Of a stretch of DNA of 64,000 bases, positions 20,123 to 29,606 are shown piece by piece; the first letter of the stretch is position 1; each line of letters starts with the position of its first letter. Location of the stretch: NCBI GenBank assembly GCA_033239125.1, contig BSWB01000006.1, positions 114,064,242-114,128,241 on the forward strand. Direction: 5' to 3'. Source of the stretch: Fagopyrum homotropicum (lineage: Eukaryota > Streptophyta > Magnoliopsida > Caryophyllales > Polygonaceae). Under the pieces are notes generated by a model. It was given only the letters and a program-made list of their open reading frames with translations. It searched no databases and had not been told where the DNA came from. A program made the position numbers and the translations under genes.

Positions 20123-21779
20123 GACGCCCCCGAGTTTGGTCAAGCTAATGACCTTAAAGAAGCGCTTGGTGGGAGGCAACCCATTGGTAACGTTTTTCCC
20201 TTTTTCGTTTTGTTTTTATTTTTGATTTTTCTATTTTTGTGTGTTTGGTGTGCTTTGTGTGTGTTAAAGTCTTGGTAGCATGGAAGCCTTGCATGGCGTG
20301 TGAATGATGATGATGAGTCCCTCATCAATTATGGGTGGAGCGGACGCGGAACTTGGACGGCTAGCGGTGCCTAGCGCGGGTCCCGACGCCTTGATGAACA
20401 CTTAGAGATCTCTACCATTGTTGATAGGATCATTCACCATCAATCCACTTGAGCAATCTCAAATACCATAGCAAACCATTTTTACATTGTGAGAACCTTC
20501 TTTCACTCTTCTTTACTTCATTTACACATTGGGAACAATGTGTTTCTAAGTATGGGGTGGGGTTTGCATGATCCTTTGCATGATGAGCATCTAGGATAGC
20601 TTAATATTATCACATGTCTTGCATTGTGAAAAATCCAAAAAAATCAGAAAATTTAAAAATTTTTGTGCTTTCTAGGCTTGGATATGACCCTAATGATGAA
20701 TCTTGTCATATGGATTGGCTATGGATGGCCTTATGTGTTAAATTGATGAATGCATATGTGGACTTGAAGTACTTCTCTTGAATCCCATGGATGATTTGTG
20801 ATCATGATGCTTGCCTAGAATGGATTGAGTATTGAAAGTCGAAATTTCATGATAGTTCTTGCACACCATCTAGGAATGAATGAGGCAATTCATCCTTCTC
20901 TACTTCTCATCTTGATCATGATGTTTGAGCACCTCAATTGATATAAATTTGACCTCTTTTGACCCATCCGGGAATAGGAGCATGTTAGTGTGTTGATTTG
21001 TGTGAAAAACAAGTATGGGGTGAAGATGTTGATGAAAGAATGCCATGAATAAAATGCTGAATTTGTTGTGAAAGTGTAGACAAAAATATAGGTTGGGGGA
21101 CATTGGTTTAAATGACAAGTAACTCGGCACACTTCACATAATCGGGTGTTGGTGCCTTGCCAAAGTCAAATAAACCGATAGTCCTAACGAGTTTTGGTAT
21201 GTGTGCCCGATGTGGATGCACCTCGAAAAATAGAAAAAGCTCGAGGATGGCTAATCACCAAGGTTTCGGCTTTTGTACACCAATGCCATTGTCTCAAAAA
21301 TAAGTGAAGGAAAAGGAAAAGAAAGAAAAGATGGAGAAAATATACACTTGAGGGAAGTTGATCGAGGACAAAATTGTGAGTTAGTTCCATTCCCGGATTA
21401 GCATCACATAGCCTAGAAAAATCCCCACCTAATCACAACGTTTCTTGGCCTTTTATTTCATAAGACCTTATGACCTATTTGCATGTTTGTAAGACTTAGT
21501 AATCTAGATTGGATATGCTCTTGATCATCTTGACTTCTTTATTTTTTACATTTCATGCATGCTTTCGAGTTAAGTACAATTGTCTTTCCATACCTTCACG
21601 TGTTTAATGCATGATTGCTTGTCCATTGCCATAAAACATGACTATGAAGGTGATCCAATATTAGAAGCACAACTCCAAAAAGATTTAGCCATTTTTCTGC
21701 ATGCATAAATCATGTCATCTCTTAGTCTATAGTTGGGAATTTGCTCGGGGACGAGCAAACCTTAAGTATGGGGTATTTT
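20123..21779 (+). other. 3' UTR of A with post-pol element, hairpin and PPT
   Basis: Contains the conserved post-pol block (20149-20185), a T-rich stretch, the small ORF at 20331-20405, a conserved block at about 21120-21195 shared with B and D, the hairpin TTGCTCGGGGACGAGCAA (21741-21758) and the PPT-like AAGTATGGGGTATTTT (from 21764) against the LTR. No box core was seen here. No third ORF is present. Confidence 0.8.
20331..20405 (+). CDS. Small conserved ORF in the 3' region of A (24 aa), unknown
   Basis: ATG at 20331, stop at 20403-20405. Begins MGGADAELGRLAVPSAG, matching the start of the 71-residue ORF of B at 6788-6573 with one change in that stretch. It stops early in A. Coding status is unproven. 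Confidence 0.3.
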   Translation: MGGADAELGRLAVPSAGPDALMNT

Positions 21780-22110
21780 TGATAACACGATTTATGACTT
21801 AGGATTAGGCACTCATTTAGATATATTTTCCACTCATTCATGCATGGTCTAGCATTAGTTCACGACGATTTGCACTTAAATCATGTATTTTTTCGAAATA
21901 GACGTCTACGCGGACTTTTGCTTACTTTATAGGTATTTTGCGAGATTTAGGAGCTTAATCGATGCATTCGAGAGTCACTCCTCGAGATGACACACTTTCG
22001 GACTCATTGGAATGCAAGCTAAGGGATAAGGAGGACTCATGGAACCTTGCCAACACAAGCCATGCACCAAATCGAAGCTTAATGATCCAAGGCAAAGCTG
22101 AAGCACCAAA

Positions 22111-22152
22111 CTACGGTTCACTGAAGGTCCACGGCCGTGGAACCAACCGTGG
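22111..22152 (+). promoter_or_regulatory. CCACGG boxes upstream of the LTR TATA of A
   Basis: Half site CTACGG 22111-22116, core CCACGGCCGTGG 22129-22140, half site CCGTGG 22147-22152. The TATAAAA lies about 85 bp downstream of the core centre. Confidence 0.62.
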
Positions 22153-22215
22153 TTTTTGCCAGACGGTTGTGACAGCTGTGCCACGATCTCATGGCTCACT
22201 CTAGCAAGGTTGTAG

Positions 22216-22223
22216 TATAAAAG
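22216..22223 (+). promoter_or_regulatory. TATA box of A's 3' LTR
   Basis: TATAAAAG followed by GTGGTCCTGC. The corresponding sequence, with the GTGGTCC context, occurs in B's LTRs and in the internal LTR. Confidence 0.6.
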
Positions 22224-22720
22224 TGGTCCTGCAAGGCTGAGAGAAGGCATCTTGGAGCAGCCATCCATTATCCCCTATCATCCAATAAAAAACACTCTAA
22301 ACAAGAAGATTCTCTAGGGAGGAAGACACCATTGAAGGAGGAAGAGGAGCTCCATTGGAGAGGAGAAGAAGAACACACCATTGCTAGACTTTGATAGCTT
22401 TTGTAGTGAAGAATTTTGGAATCGATTTCTAGAGTTGTATGAACCATTTAAACCTTCTTTTGGAAGGGTTGTGAGTCATTCTAATCTAAATTTCAGCTTG
22501 GTTTTGTTTACTTCACTTGTTCATCTCTTTCTCTTCATTATCTTGCAAATAGAAGCCATGATTTTATGCTTGATGATTTCGATTGTTATGATGCATGTTG
22601 TAGGCTAAATAGATGCGATTCTAGGGTAAGGAAAGGATAGTTATGGCTAAGACTATGATAGGATGAACTTAGATTTACCTTTGGATGACTTGTTTACTTG
22701 AACGAAGCCTCTGTTGGAGT

Positions 22721-22774
22721 CCACGGTCAGTTCTTGCCATTCCACGGCCGTGGAGGGTGTAGAACAGCCCGTGG
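22721..22774 (+). promoter_or_regulatory. CCACGG box triad in the LTR leader of A
   Basis: Half site CCACGG 22721-22726, core CCACGGCCGTGG 22742-22753, half site CCGTGG 22769-22774. Both centre spacings are exactly 24 bp, with TTCTTGCC and AGAACA in the arms. Confidence 0.68.
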
Positions 22775-23606
22775 TTTCTCTGGTTCGATGGACCTAAGTT
22801 CTAGATTGTTAGAAGGTTGAAATCCTAGTGTTTGTTGAGTTTAATCTACCCTAGGGTGACCTAGTATTAGCAACTAAGTGCTAGGAGAGACCTACCCGGT
22901 GATCCTTACTCTTAGATTCCAAAGACGATAAACCCTAGGTAGTGGTGAGCCTCATAAGCCGCCATTGGACTAAGTATGCTAGGATAGTTGTTTAGGACTA
23001 ACCCTTTCGAGACTTACCCGGTGAGGATAGGTTAGATCCCTAGGTGACAATCCGGTTTGTGTAGAATTCCATTCCTTAGATTCTTAGAGACTTACCCGGT
23101 GATAAGATCTTAGGAACGGACTAGTGGACCATGAGACCTACCCGGTGATTGATCCCAATCTAGAAACACTCATTCCCAACATATTATAGTTAGTCCAAGG
23201 AACGATTAGATAGCTTGAGTCTTATGCCATAACCGGAATTTCCAACCCCTAGAATCCGCTTTTCTCTTTTGATTCATATCTCGTGTTTTGCTTATTTGCT
23301 TGTGTTGATTCGTTAGCTTAGTTTATTGCTTACCTTGCATGATTTGTGATCCTTGATTGATCACCTAAAAACCAACCAAAAATATTGAGGTTTTCATTTC
23401 TTTATTTCTTTCTCTTTTCTTAACCTAGATCTTCACTAAACTTAATCATAAACCGAATCAATCTCACCTTAGTCTTTGTGTTCGACCTCAGAATACTATC
23501 CCTACTACAAACGTCCCGTACACTGCGGGTTCGCTAGGAGTTAGGAGAAATATAACGAGTATAAATTTAAAACCTATTGCGTATCACACACATCCTGAGC
23601 GTAACA

Positions 23607-23934
23607 CATAGTAGGGGCGAAATTCATTGTCTACACCGACCATGCAACCATCCGTTACTTGCTGGCTAAGAAAGATGCCAAGCCACGCCTTATTCGATGG
23701 ATTCTCTTACTTCAAGAGTTTGACTTAGAGATCCGCGACAAGAAGGGATCTGAAAATTCTGTTGCGGATCACCTCAGCCGGCTACCTGCATCTTCACGCG
23801 AGAAGGACGACCCACCCATCGACGATTCATTCCCCGATGAACACTTACACTTGTTGGAGCGTTTGATAGACTTACTTACTTCACCCCACGATAGAGGTGA
23901 AGTATGGGGTGAGGGCACCTCCCACCGCTTTTGA
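23607..23934 (+). pseudogene. Element D RNase H remnant ending without integrase
   Basis: Opens inside an RNase H frame ([18 protein letters not shown], then VADHLSRLP), which A's insertion separates from D's upstream RT outside the window. After the acidic stretch that normally leads into integrase, the frame runs through about 30 unrelated residues and stops at 23932-23934. The conserved post-pol element follows at once, so about 1.1 kb of integrase is absent. D would depend on integrase from a relative. The same sequence in E lies beyond the window, so I cannot say whether the whole subfamily lacks it. Confidence 0.85.
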
Positions 23935-24198
23935 GAGACGCACTATGGTCCAGCTAGCGACCTTAAACCAAGCGCTTCTTGGGAGGCAACCCAAGGTATT
24001 GCTTTCTTTTCCCTTTTTCTAGTCTAGCTTAGATAGTTTTGCTTTTGCTTTGCTTTGTTTTGTTTTTGGCGTTCTAGACAGACAACAGGTAACATCTAAG
24101 GAAGGAGTACAAACCAGGAGCATAACTGGAAGGACATAAGTTCGAGAATTTGAGAAGACGAAGTTTGACTAAGGAACATCTTGGTTGCTGTCAGAGCA

Positions 24199-24300
24199 CC
24201 TCGACCGAGATGATTCTTGAGCAACCGAGGCGACTAGGGTTTCTGAAGAGCCACCTCGGTCCACACCACCTCGGTCTAGTCGAGACCACCTCGACCGAGG
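24199..24300 (+). promoter_or_regulatory. CCTCG box cluster upstream of D's internal TATA
   Basis: Near-core 24199-24210 (CCTCGACCGAGA), half sites CCTCGG at 24254-24259 and 24269-24274, and exact core CCTCGACCGAGG at 24289-24300. The last half site and the core are 23 bp apart. Confidence 0.6.
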
Positions 24301-24321
24301 TGACAGCAATTCCAGAAAGGG

Positions 24322-24329
24322 TATAAAAA
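24322..24329 (+). promoter_or_regulatory. Internal TATA box of D ahead of the third ORF
   Basis: GGTATAAAAAGGGG, 22 bp after a palindromic core and about 430 bp upstream of the ATG at 24760. A TC-rich tract follows, as at plant start sites. Confidence 0.5.
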
Positions 24330-24671
24330 GGGGAAAAAGTTCTTTTTCTTCTCTTTACCTACCCCCTCGACCGCGGCGCTCTCTTTCACCTCGCCTTTCG
24401 ATTCTTGCTCATTTTCGAAGATTTTCGCTTCCAAACTGCGATTAGAGCGTAGAGGATCAAGCTGCAAGTGCAATCTGCAAAGAAATCGAAACGAAACGGC
24501 CAAACGAGGTAAAATTGAACAAAACCCTAACCTCGCTGTTTTTGCTTCGATTTGGGCTTGGATTGCCCTGCATTTGCTGAGAAACGGATTAAGTACCCCA
24601 TAGGAACCAGTTGTAGTGATTTTGGGGGAAAAGAACTGGATTTTTGAGAGATTAGATCGCACAGTTTTTCG

Positions 24672-24734
24672 CCTCGGTCCAGTCGTGCTGTGCCTCGGCC
24701 GAGGTGTTCTTCAGTGTTGTTAGACCGACCGAGG
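24672..24734 (+). promoter_or_regulatory. CCTCGG boxes in the leader of D's third ORF
   Basis: Half site 24672-24677, core CCTCGGCCGAGG 24693-24704 (24 bp apart), half site CCGAGG 24729-24734. This is the version of the core with the CGGCCG centre shared by the other subfamilies. Confidence 0.6.
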
Positions 24735-24759
24735 TGACCTGACAGAAAGAATTTTGAAA

Positions 24760-26139
24760 ATGAGTTCTGACAGACGGCTTGCCATTAGGGATAGATCCTC
24801 CTCTTCCCCTTCCTCTTCTTCTTCCAGGCCTTATCGACCGGTGATCCACGAGCGACACCGGGTCGATTATGACCGTATAGCAGCCCATCCAGTGATAGCA
24901 CCTCGCTTCCTGGACGTATCAGCCTTTGACTGTCTCCATATGGATGGAGACCTTAGACGTATGATATCAACGGTAGGATTAGATCAGTTTACTGAGATCC
25001 GCGCCCCTGCCTATTTGGAGCCCACCCTAGAGTTTATTAGCTCCTTCACCTACCTCCCCACAGAGCGTTCTGTGAAGTACCGGTTGATGAACCGGAACTT
25101 CATAGTTCCACTAGAGTATTGGAGGGACATTTTCGGTTTCCCAGCCCCGACCGCTGTTGACTTCCCTTCCCGGACTGTAGCTAGGGGGTTTTGGGGACAA
25201 ATTGCTCACGTAGTTGAGCACGCAGACAGGTGGCGCCCTGGAGACTCCAGGAAGAAGGTTATTTTCCACCTAGCTTTTAGGTTAGCCCACCGCATTTTCA
25301 GCGAGACGTTTCTGGGGCGTACTGAGACACCCCAAAAGGTCCGACATGGGGAGCTTTTTAGCCTATACTACATGGTGACTGGAGGGATCCCCGACTTTGG
25401 CTTGATGTTGGTAGAGGACCTGCACAAGATCAAGGCCAAGGCGAAGAGGGACATCTGCTGCGGAGGGATTATGACCCACATCGCCAGCTATCAGGACATG
25501 GACCTCAGCGCTTGCACTATGGTGGCGGCTGCCAAGCCGCTAGGGCTGCAGGAGATGATTACTCGGCGGATTTTGGTTCCCCGAGGACTGACTACACCAT
25601 ATGTGGCGATGCCATGGGAGCTGACTGCACTGCAGGGGATCAGGTGGTCAGCCTAGTTTACAGTTTATGACCCTCATTACTGGCAGACCGCTTGGGCCCC
25701 ACTGATGGAGGATTATAGAGAGGCAACAGCTGCACCAGCTGAGGAGGAGGAGGTAGATGAGGAGACTGCTGATGACAGGGATGGTGGAGCCCCGATGGAT
25801 ACAGGGACAAATACTGCCGGGACGAGTGCGCCGGTTATTGATCTTGATGATGATGATGATGATACTGAGCCTGCACCAGCCACATCTCCAGTGAGACCTG
25901 CTAGGCGTAGGGCACGCCGACACAGAGACCCCGAGGCTCACCGTCGGATCGATGATGTGACGGATCAGATGATTGATTCTTATGCCGCTCTATCACTGGA
26001 TATCCGCGAGATGCAGGAGCGACAACATTACCAGCACATGATGGCCCAGATTCAGTTTGAGCACATCATGGGTTATCCATTTGACCCGTCTCAGTATCCA
26101 TATGTGCCACCACCACCACCACCGGATCGTGACTACTGA
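24760..26139 (+). pseudogene. Third ORF of element D, ATHILA ORF1-like, one in-frame TAG
   Basis: A 459-codon frame from ATG 24760 to the stop ending at 26139, broken only by TAG at 25654-25656. The N terminus is Ser-rich. The middle has a globular domain with FISSFTYLPTERSVKYRLMN, WRDIFGFPAP and HLAFRLAHRIFSETFLGR, which I match by memory of pattern to the ATHILA ORF-1 / putative plant transposon protein families (Pfam PF03078 and PF20167, not searched). After the TAG come an acidic run (DLDDDDDD), a basic run (RPARRRARRHR), a helix and a proline tail. No signal peptide or transmembrane segment is evident, so I see no support for an envelope. The TAG may be CAG changed by C to T, or a readthrough site. 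Function is unknown. Confidence 0.72.
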
Positions 26140-27587
26140 GAGCTGCAAGATTTTCTTTCTTATTTTTATGCAGTTCAGCTTTATGTCCGGTGAGTATTTT
26201 ATTCCTTTGACTTATTTCGACCCACTGGGACAGTGTGTCCCAAGTATGGGGTATTTATGTATTATTTGACTCATGGATGTATGACTTGACCTTCTATGAT
26301 ATTTATGCTTTATTTGGCTTCTATATGCTTATCTGAGACTGCATGCATACATACAGGTTATTTGATTGAGAAAAACGTCGAAACTGAAATAAAAAAATGG
26401 TTTTAAAATTTTTTTTTTGACCTCAACCGGGGCAGTTTTGGCCAAACGAGGTGTTTCACCTCGGTTGACTTAAGAACACCTCGACCGAGGTGGGTTAACT
26501 GAGATTTTTCGAAACGATTTTTGTGCTTCTTATCTGGATATGATCTCAGTGAAGATCTTGTTTACTGACTGGTTTTGAAATCTTTATATGTTTGAAAGGT
26601 TTTATAATATGTTTAAGTTGCTAAATGCTTTGTTTGAAATTTTTGGCATGTTTAATACTTTGTTTTTATCCAAATTATGTTGAATTTGAAGGTTGACACC
26701 GCAAGATAAGTTCTCTCACTTTCTTCCTAGAAAGACCAAGGCAATTCATTCTTCTCTCTTCTTCTTCTTGATCATGCTTAGCCCCTCATATACATTTTTG
26801 CCTCCCTTTACCTATCCGGGAATTTGGAAGCAAGCAAGTGGTGAAAGCAAGTGAAGTTAAAGTTGAGAAGTTGGCTGGAAGTGAAAGTGTTAGAAAGTAA
26901 TAATAGGTTTGGGGAAGTCAATCATGATAATGAGTAACTCGGCACCATTCACATAGCCGGGTGTTTGTGTCTTGCCAAAGTCAGATTGAGCGATATTCCT
27001 AACGGGTCATGGTATGTGCATCAAGGGTTTGATGCATCTCAAGAAATTGATGATTGCTGATTTCCTAAGCTTCGGTTATTGTGCACCTCTGTCCATGCAT
27101 CCCAAAAAGTAAAGTAAAAAAAAAGTGTGAAATAAGCAAAGCTTATTCGTGGAAGATGTTGCAAGTCAAAGTGAAAGTGAAGTATATCCTTTTTCCGGAT
27201 TCTAGCACCACATTACCTTACATACATCCCTATCCTACACGTTTCTTGACCTTTCTTTTGGGAAGCCCTTGAGACCTCGAGCTTGTTGATTGACTTAGTG
27301 GTTTAAACTGGATTATGCATGATTAATTTCGATAATTATGACTTATTATGCATTCTATAATTTTATGCAAAGATGAACAACTTTCTTATATTTATAAAAT
27401 GTTTTGATCATATTTTGATTTTAAATTCCATGAAGTATTCTCTTAGAGTGATCTATGATTGTTGCACACCATAAAAAATGTTTTGAAAGACTTTTTCCTT
27501 GATTTTCTTGACTTATAATCCATTCTATCTTGCCTTTTATATGCGGAACTTGCTTGGGGACAAGCAAGGGCTAAGTATGGGGTATTT
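26140..27587 (+). other. 3' UTR of D with box, conserved block, hairpin and PPT
   Basis: Half site CCTCGG 26459-26464 and core CCTCGACCGAGG 26479-26490, 23 bp apart. A block at about 26936-27030 is conserved with A and B. The hairpin TTGCTTGGGGACAAGCAA (27550-27567) precedes the PPT-like CTAAGTATGGGGTATTT and the LTR. No coding region is visible. Confidence 0.75.
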
Positions 27588-29334
27588 TGATAGCATGAAT
27601 TATAGTCTATATTTTGGGGTTTGTTTGGACGTTTTATCTTCAATAATCTGCATGTTTGTATGTATATTATGTGATTATATTACCATTTCATCTACCTTTG
27701 CGGGAATCGAGGTCTACACCTAGTTTTGTTGTAATCGTAGGTAAAATGGCACGTTTTGCATCAAAAAGGAGAAAAAGGAGCTATGGAGTCATTGGAGCTA
27801 CATTCAGGAACATAAGGAAACATCCAGGAAGCATAGCCATGGATTAAAGATCCACTTTGGACCAGATTTGAGAGATTTTATATTCAGTTGTGATTCACCT
27901 CGGTTGACTACAGATTCACCTCGACCGAGGTGATCCAGAGAAGTCGACTCGACCGAGGCGAACACCTGGGACGCGGCGAGAATATTTTATTCTTGGATGA
28001 GATCTTTTATCTTTGGAAAGAGATCTTATATTTTTGGGCTTGGCTCCTGGAAGGAAGAAGATATGCTAGATCATATATTTTACCTATTTTATGGGAAAAG
28101 ATCTTTCTAAGATATCTTATCTTTGGAGGGTATTTTTCCTATAAAAAGGGTTGGATTTTCCACAAATCCACATCCGCTATCACCTCGCTTACACCTACTA
28201 CACCGTAGCAGCCATACTCCAGTTGAGAGATTTGAAGAACCTTTTGAAGGTTGAAGGAAGAAAGTCTATAGCTTTTATAGCTTTTGAAGGGTTTTTGTAA
28301 GATTATCTTAGATTCCTTTCCTTGTTGTCTTGTCTTGTTGGATTTCTATCCAAGGAACGCTTTGTTGTGATATTTGATTAAGTTATTGAAGTCTTTTCAT
28401 TAAATTCTTCTTGTTCAAATATTCACATTCTTCCCATATATTTGATTAATACTTTCATGATGATGAGTGACTAATCTCTTTGTGTGATTCTAGGGTGATT
28501 GGCTGAAGGTTGTGGGAAAAACAATGATAGAATGATCTTAATCACAGTAGGACCCTGAAAGTTCGAGTCTTTAACCTTAACCCTAAGCGTCTTGCTCAGT
28601 CGATGAACATCTCGGCCGGGGTGGGATTTGGCTGACCGAGGTGGCTAATCTGATCCGAAACTGAGAGTTAAGTGTTAGAGTTTGCCAAATCCTATTCTTA
28701 TTACACCTTTCCTGGTTCAATGCAAGCTTAGGATGAGACTTACCCGGTAATTCCTTAGTTTGTTTACCTAAGATCATAAGTGTAGGTAATAAAGGTTTAT
28801 CCTTTATTGGGGTTTGAGTGTGCTTTCATCCCGTCTTTGTGAGTTAGCCTGAGACTTACCCGGTAAAGGTTGATTCTATTCCCTTAGATGGTGTGTTAGT
28901 TTGAGGTTATAGTTCTTTATCTTAATTCATTGAGACTTACCCGGTAATAGGAGTTACGGTTTTGGATTAGTGAGTACTGAGACTTACCCGGTGATCTATT
29001 CTACTTTAGTAACACCTTCCCTATGCAAAAACCTCAGCTTTGTCCACTTATCTTTAGATCTTGAGTTGGAACCACAACTAGATGCTTTAATCCCTAGAAT
29101 TACATATTTACTTTATTGACTTTTATCATCTTTGATTGTTTTAATTGCTTTGTGGTTAGTGATTGCTAAAGCTTACCGTAATTGGACTTTGTTTCACTAA
29201 GTCCCTGTGATTGATCCTTGGAATTCCTTGCTTTTTACTATGATTGACCCGTACACTGCGGGTTCGCATCCTTGTCTTAAGCTTACATCTAGGTTTATAA
29301 ATTAAAAGCTTGCACACACCGTTTGGAGCGAACA
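27588..29334 (+). repeat. 3' LTR of D, CCTCG type
   Basis: TGATAGCATG...GAGCGAACA, 1747 bp. Boxes at 27898-27958, TATAAAAA at 28140-28147, four GAGACTTACCCGGT motifs at 28735, 28851, 28932 and 28979, and the CCCGTACACTGCGGG hairpin near 29249. It is related to E's LTR. The right flank is the LTR of element F, so D is inserted in F. Confidence 0.93.
27898..27958 (+). promoter_or_regulatory. CCTCG boxes in D's LTR upstream of the TATA
   Basis: Half site CCTCGG 27898-27903, core CCTCGACCGAGG 27919-27930 (24 bp apart), and a near-core 27947-27958. They lie about 200 bp upstream of TATAAAAA. Confidence 0.6.
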
Positions 29335-29523
29335 GCTCCACTTCAAGGATTGTTCGATCTCTCTAGATCGAATCAATCATACGCTTCTGCAACATCTTCT
29401 CTCAAGATTCCGCAAACTCGTTTTCTACATCAAATCCATCTGCACATAACAAAACGGAGTAGTTGAAGTTCAAGCTCGATCTAGATCCTAAGTTTGTCCT
29501 TGAACGCATCCAAGGACACATCA
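29335..29523 (+). repeat. F LTR 1, 3' 189 bp only
   Basis: Matches 31323-31511 of LTR 2 over 189 bp. The 5' part is separated by element D and lies outside the window. Confidence 0.92.
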
Positions 29524-29526
29524 AAT

Positions 29527-29561
29527 TGGTATCAGAGCATACATCAAATTGGTATCAGAGC
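29527..29561 (+). other. Duplicated primer-binding site of F (unit 1)
   Basis: TGGTATCAGAGC at 29527-29538 and again at 29550-29561, 23 bp apart, both complementary to the 3' end of plant initiator tRNA-Met. The same duplication occurs in unit 2 (31515 and 31538, the second with one change) and unit 3 (near 33509 and 33532). Confidence 0.88.
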
Positions 29562-29606
29562 TCGGGATCGAGGTTCAGTTTCTTTACTCCAATTTATCTT
29601 TCGCCA

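Larger units (their letters stand above)
21780..23606 (+). repeat. 3' LTR of A, CCACGG type
   Basis: TGATAACACG...GCGTAACA, 1827 bp, starting directly after the PPT. TATAAAA-type box at 22216-22223. Box triads at 22111-22152 and 22721-22774. Four GAGACYTACCCGGTGA motifs at 22887, 23009, 23087 and 23133. U5 hairpin CCCGTACACTGCGGG near 23515-23529. The right flank at 23607 is RNase H coding sequence of element D. Confidence 0.95.
23935..24759 (+). other. D spacer between pol and third ORF, with boxes and TATA
   Basis: Holds the post-pol element (23959-23996), a cluster of CCTCG boxes, a TATAAAAA at 24322-24329 with a pyrimidine-rich stretch after it, and a further box group at 24672-24734 just before the ORF. 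This looks like a promoter and 5' leader for the third ORF. Confidence 0.65.

Noticed and set aside
29527..29561. TGGTATCAGAGC repeats as a tRNA gene
   Set aside because: Only 12 nt complementary to a tRNA 3' end, placed next to LTR ends. These are primer-binding sites, and no cloverleaf surrounds them.
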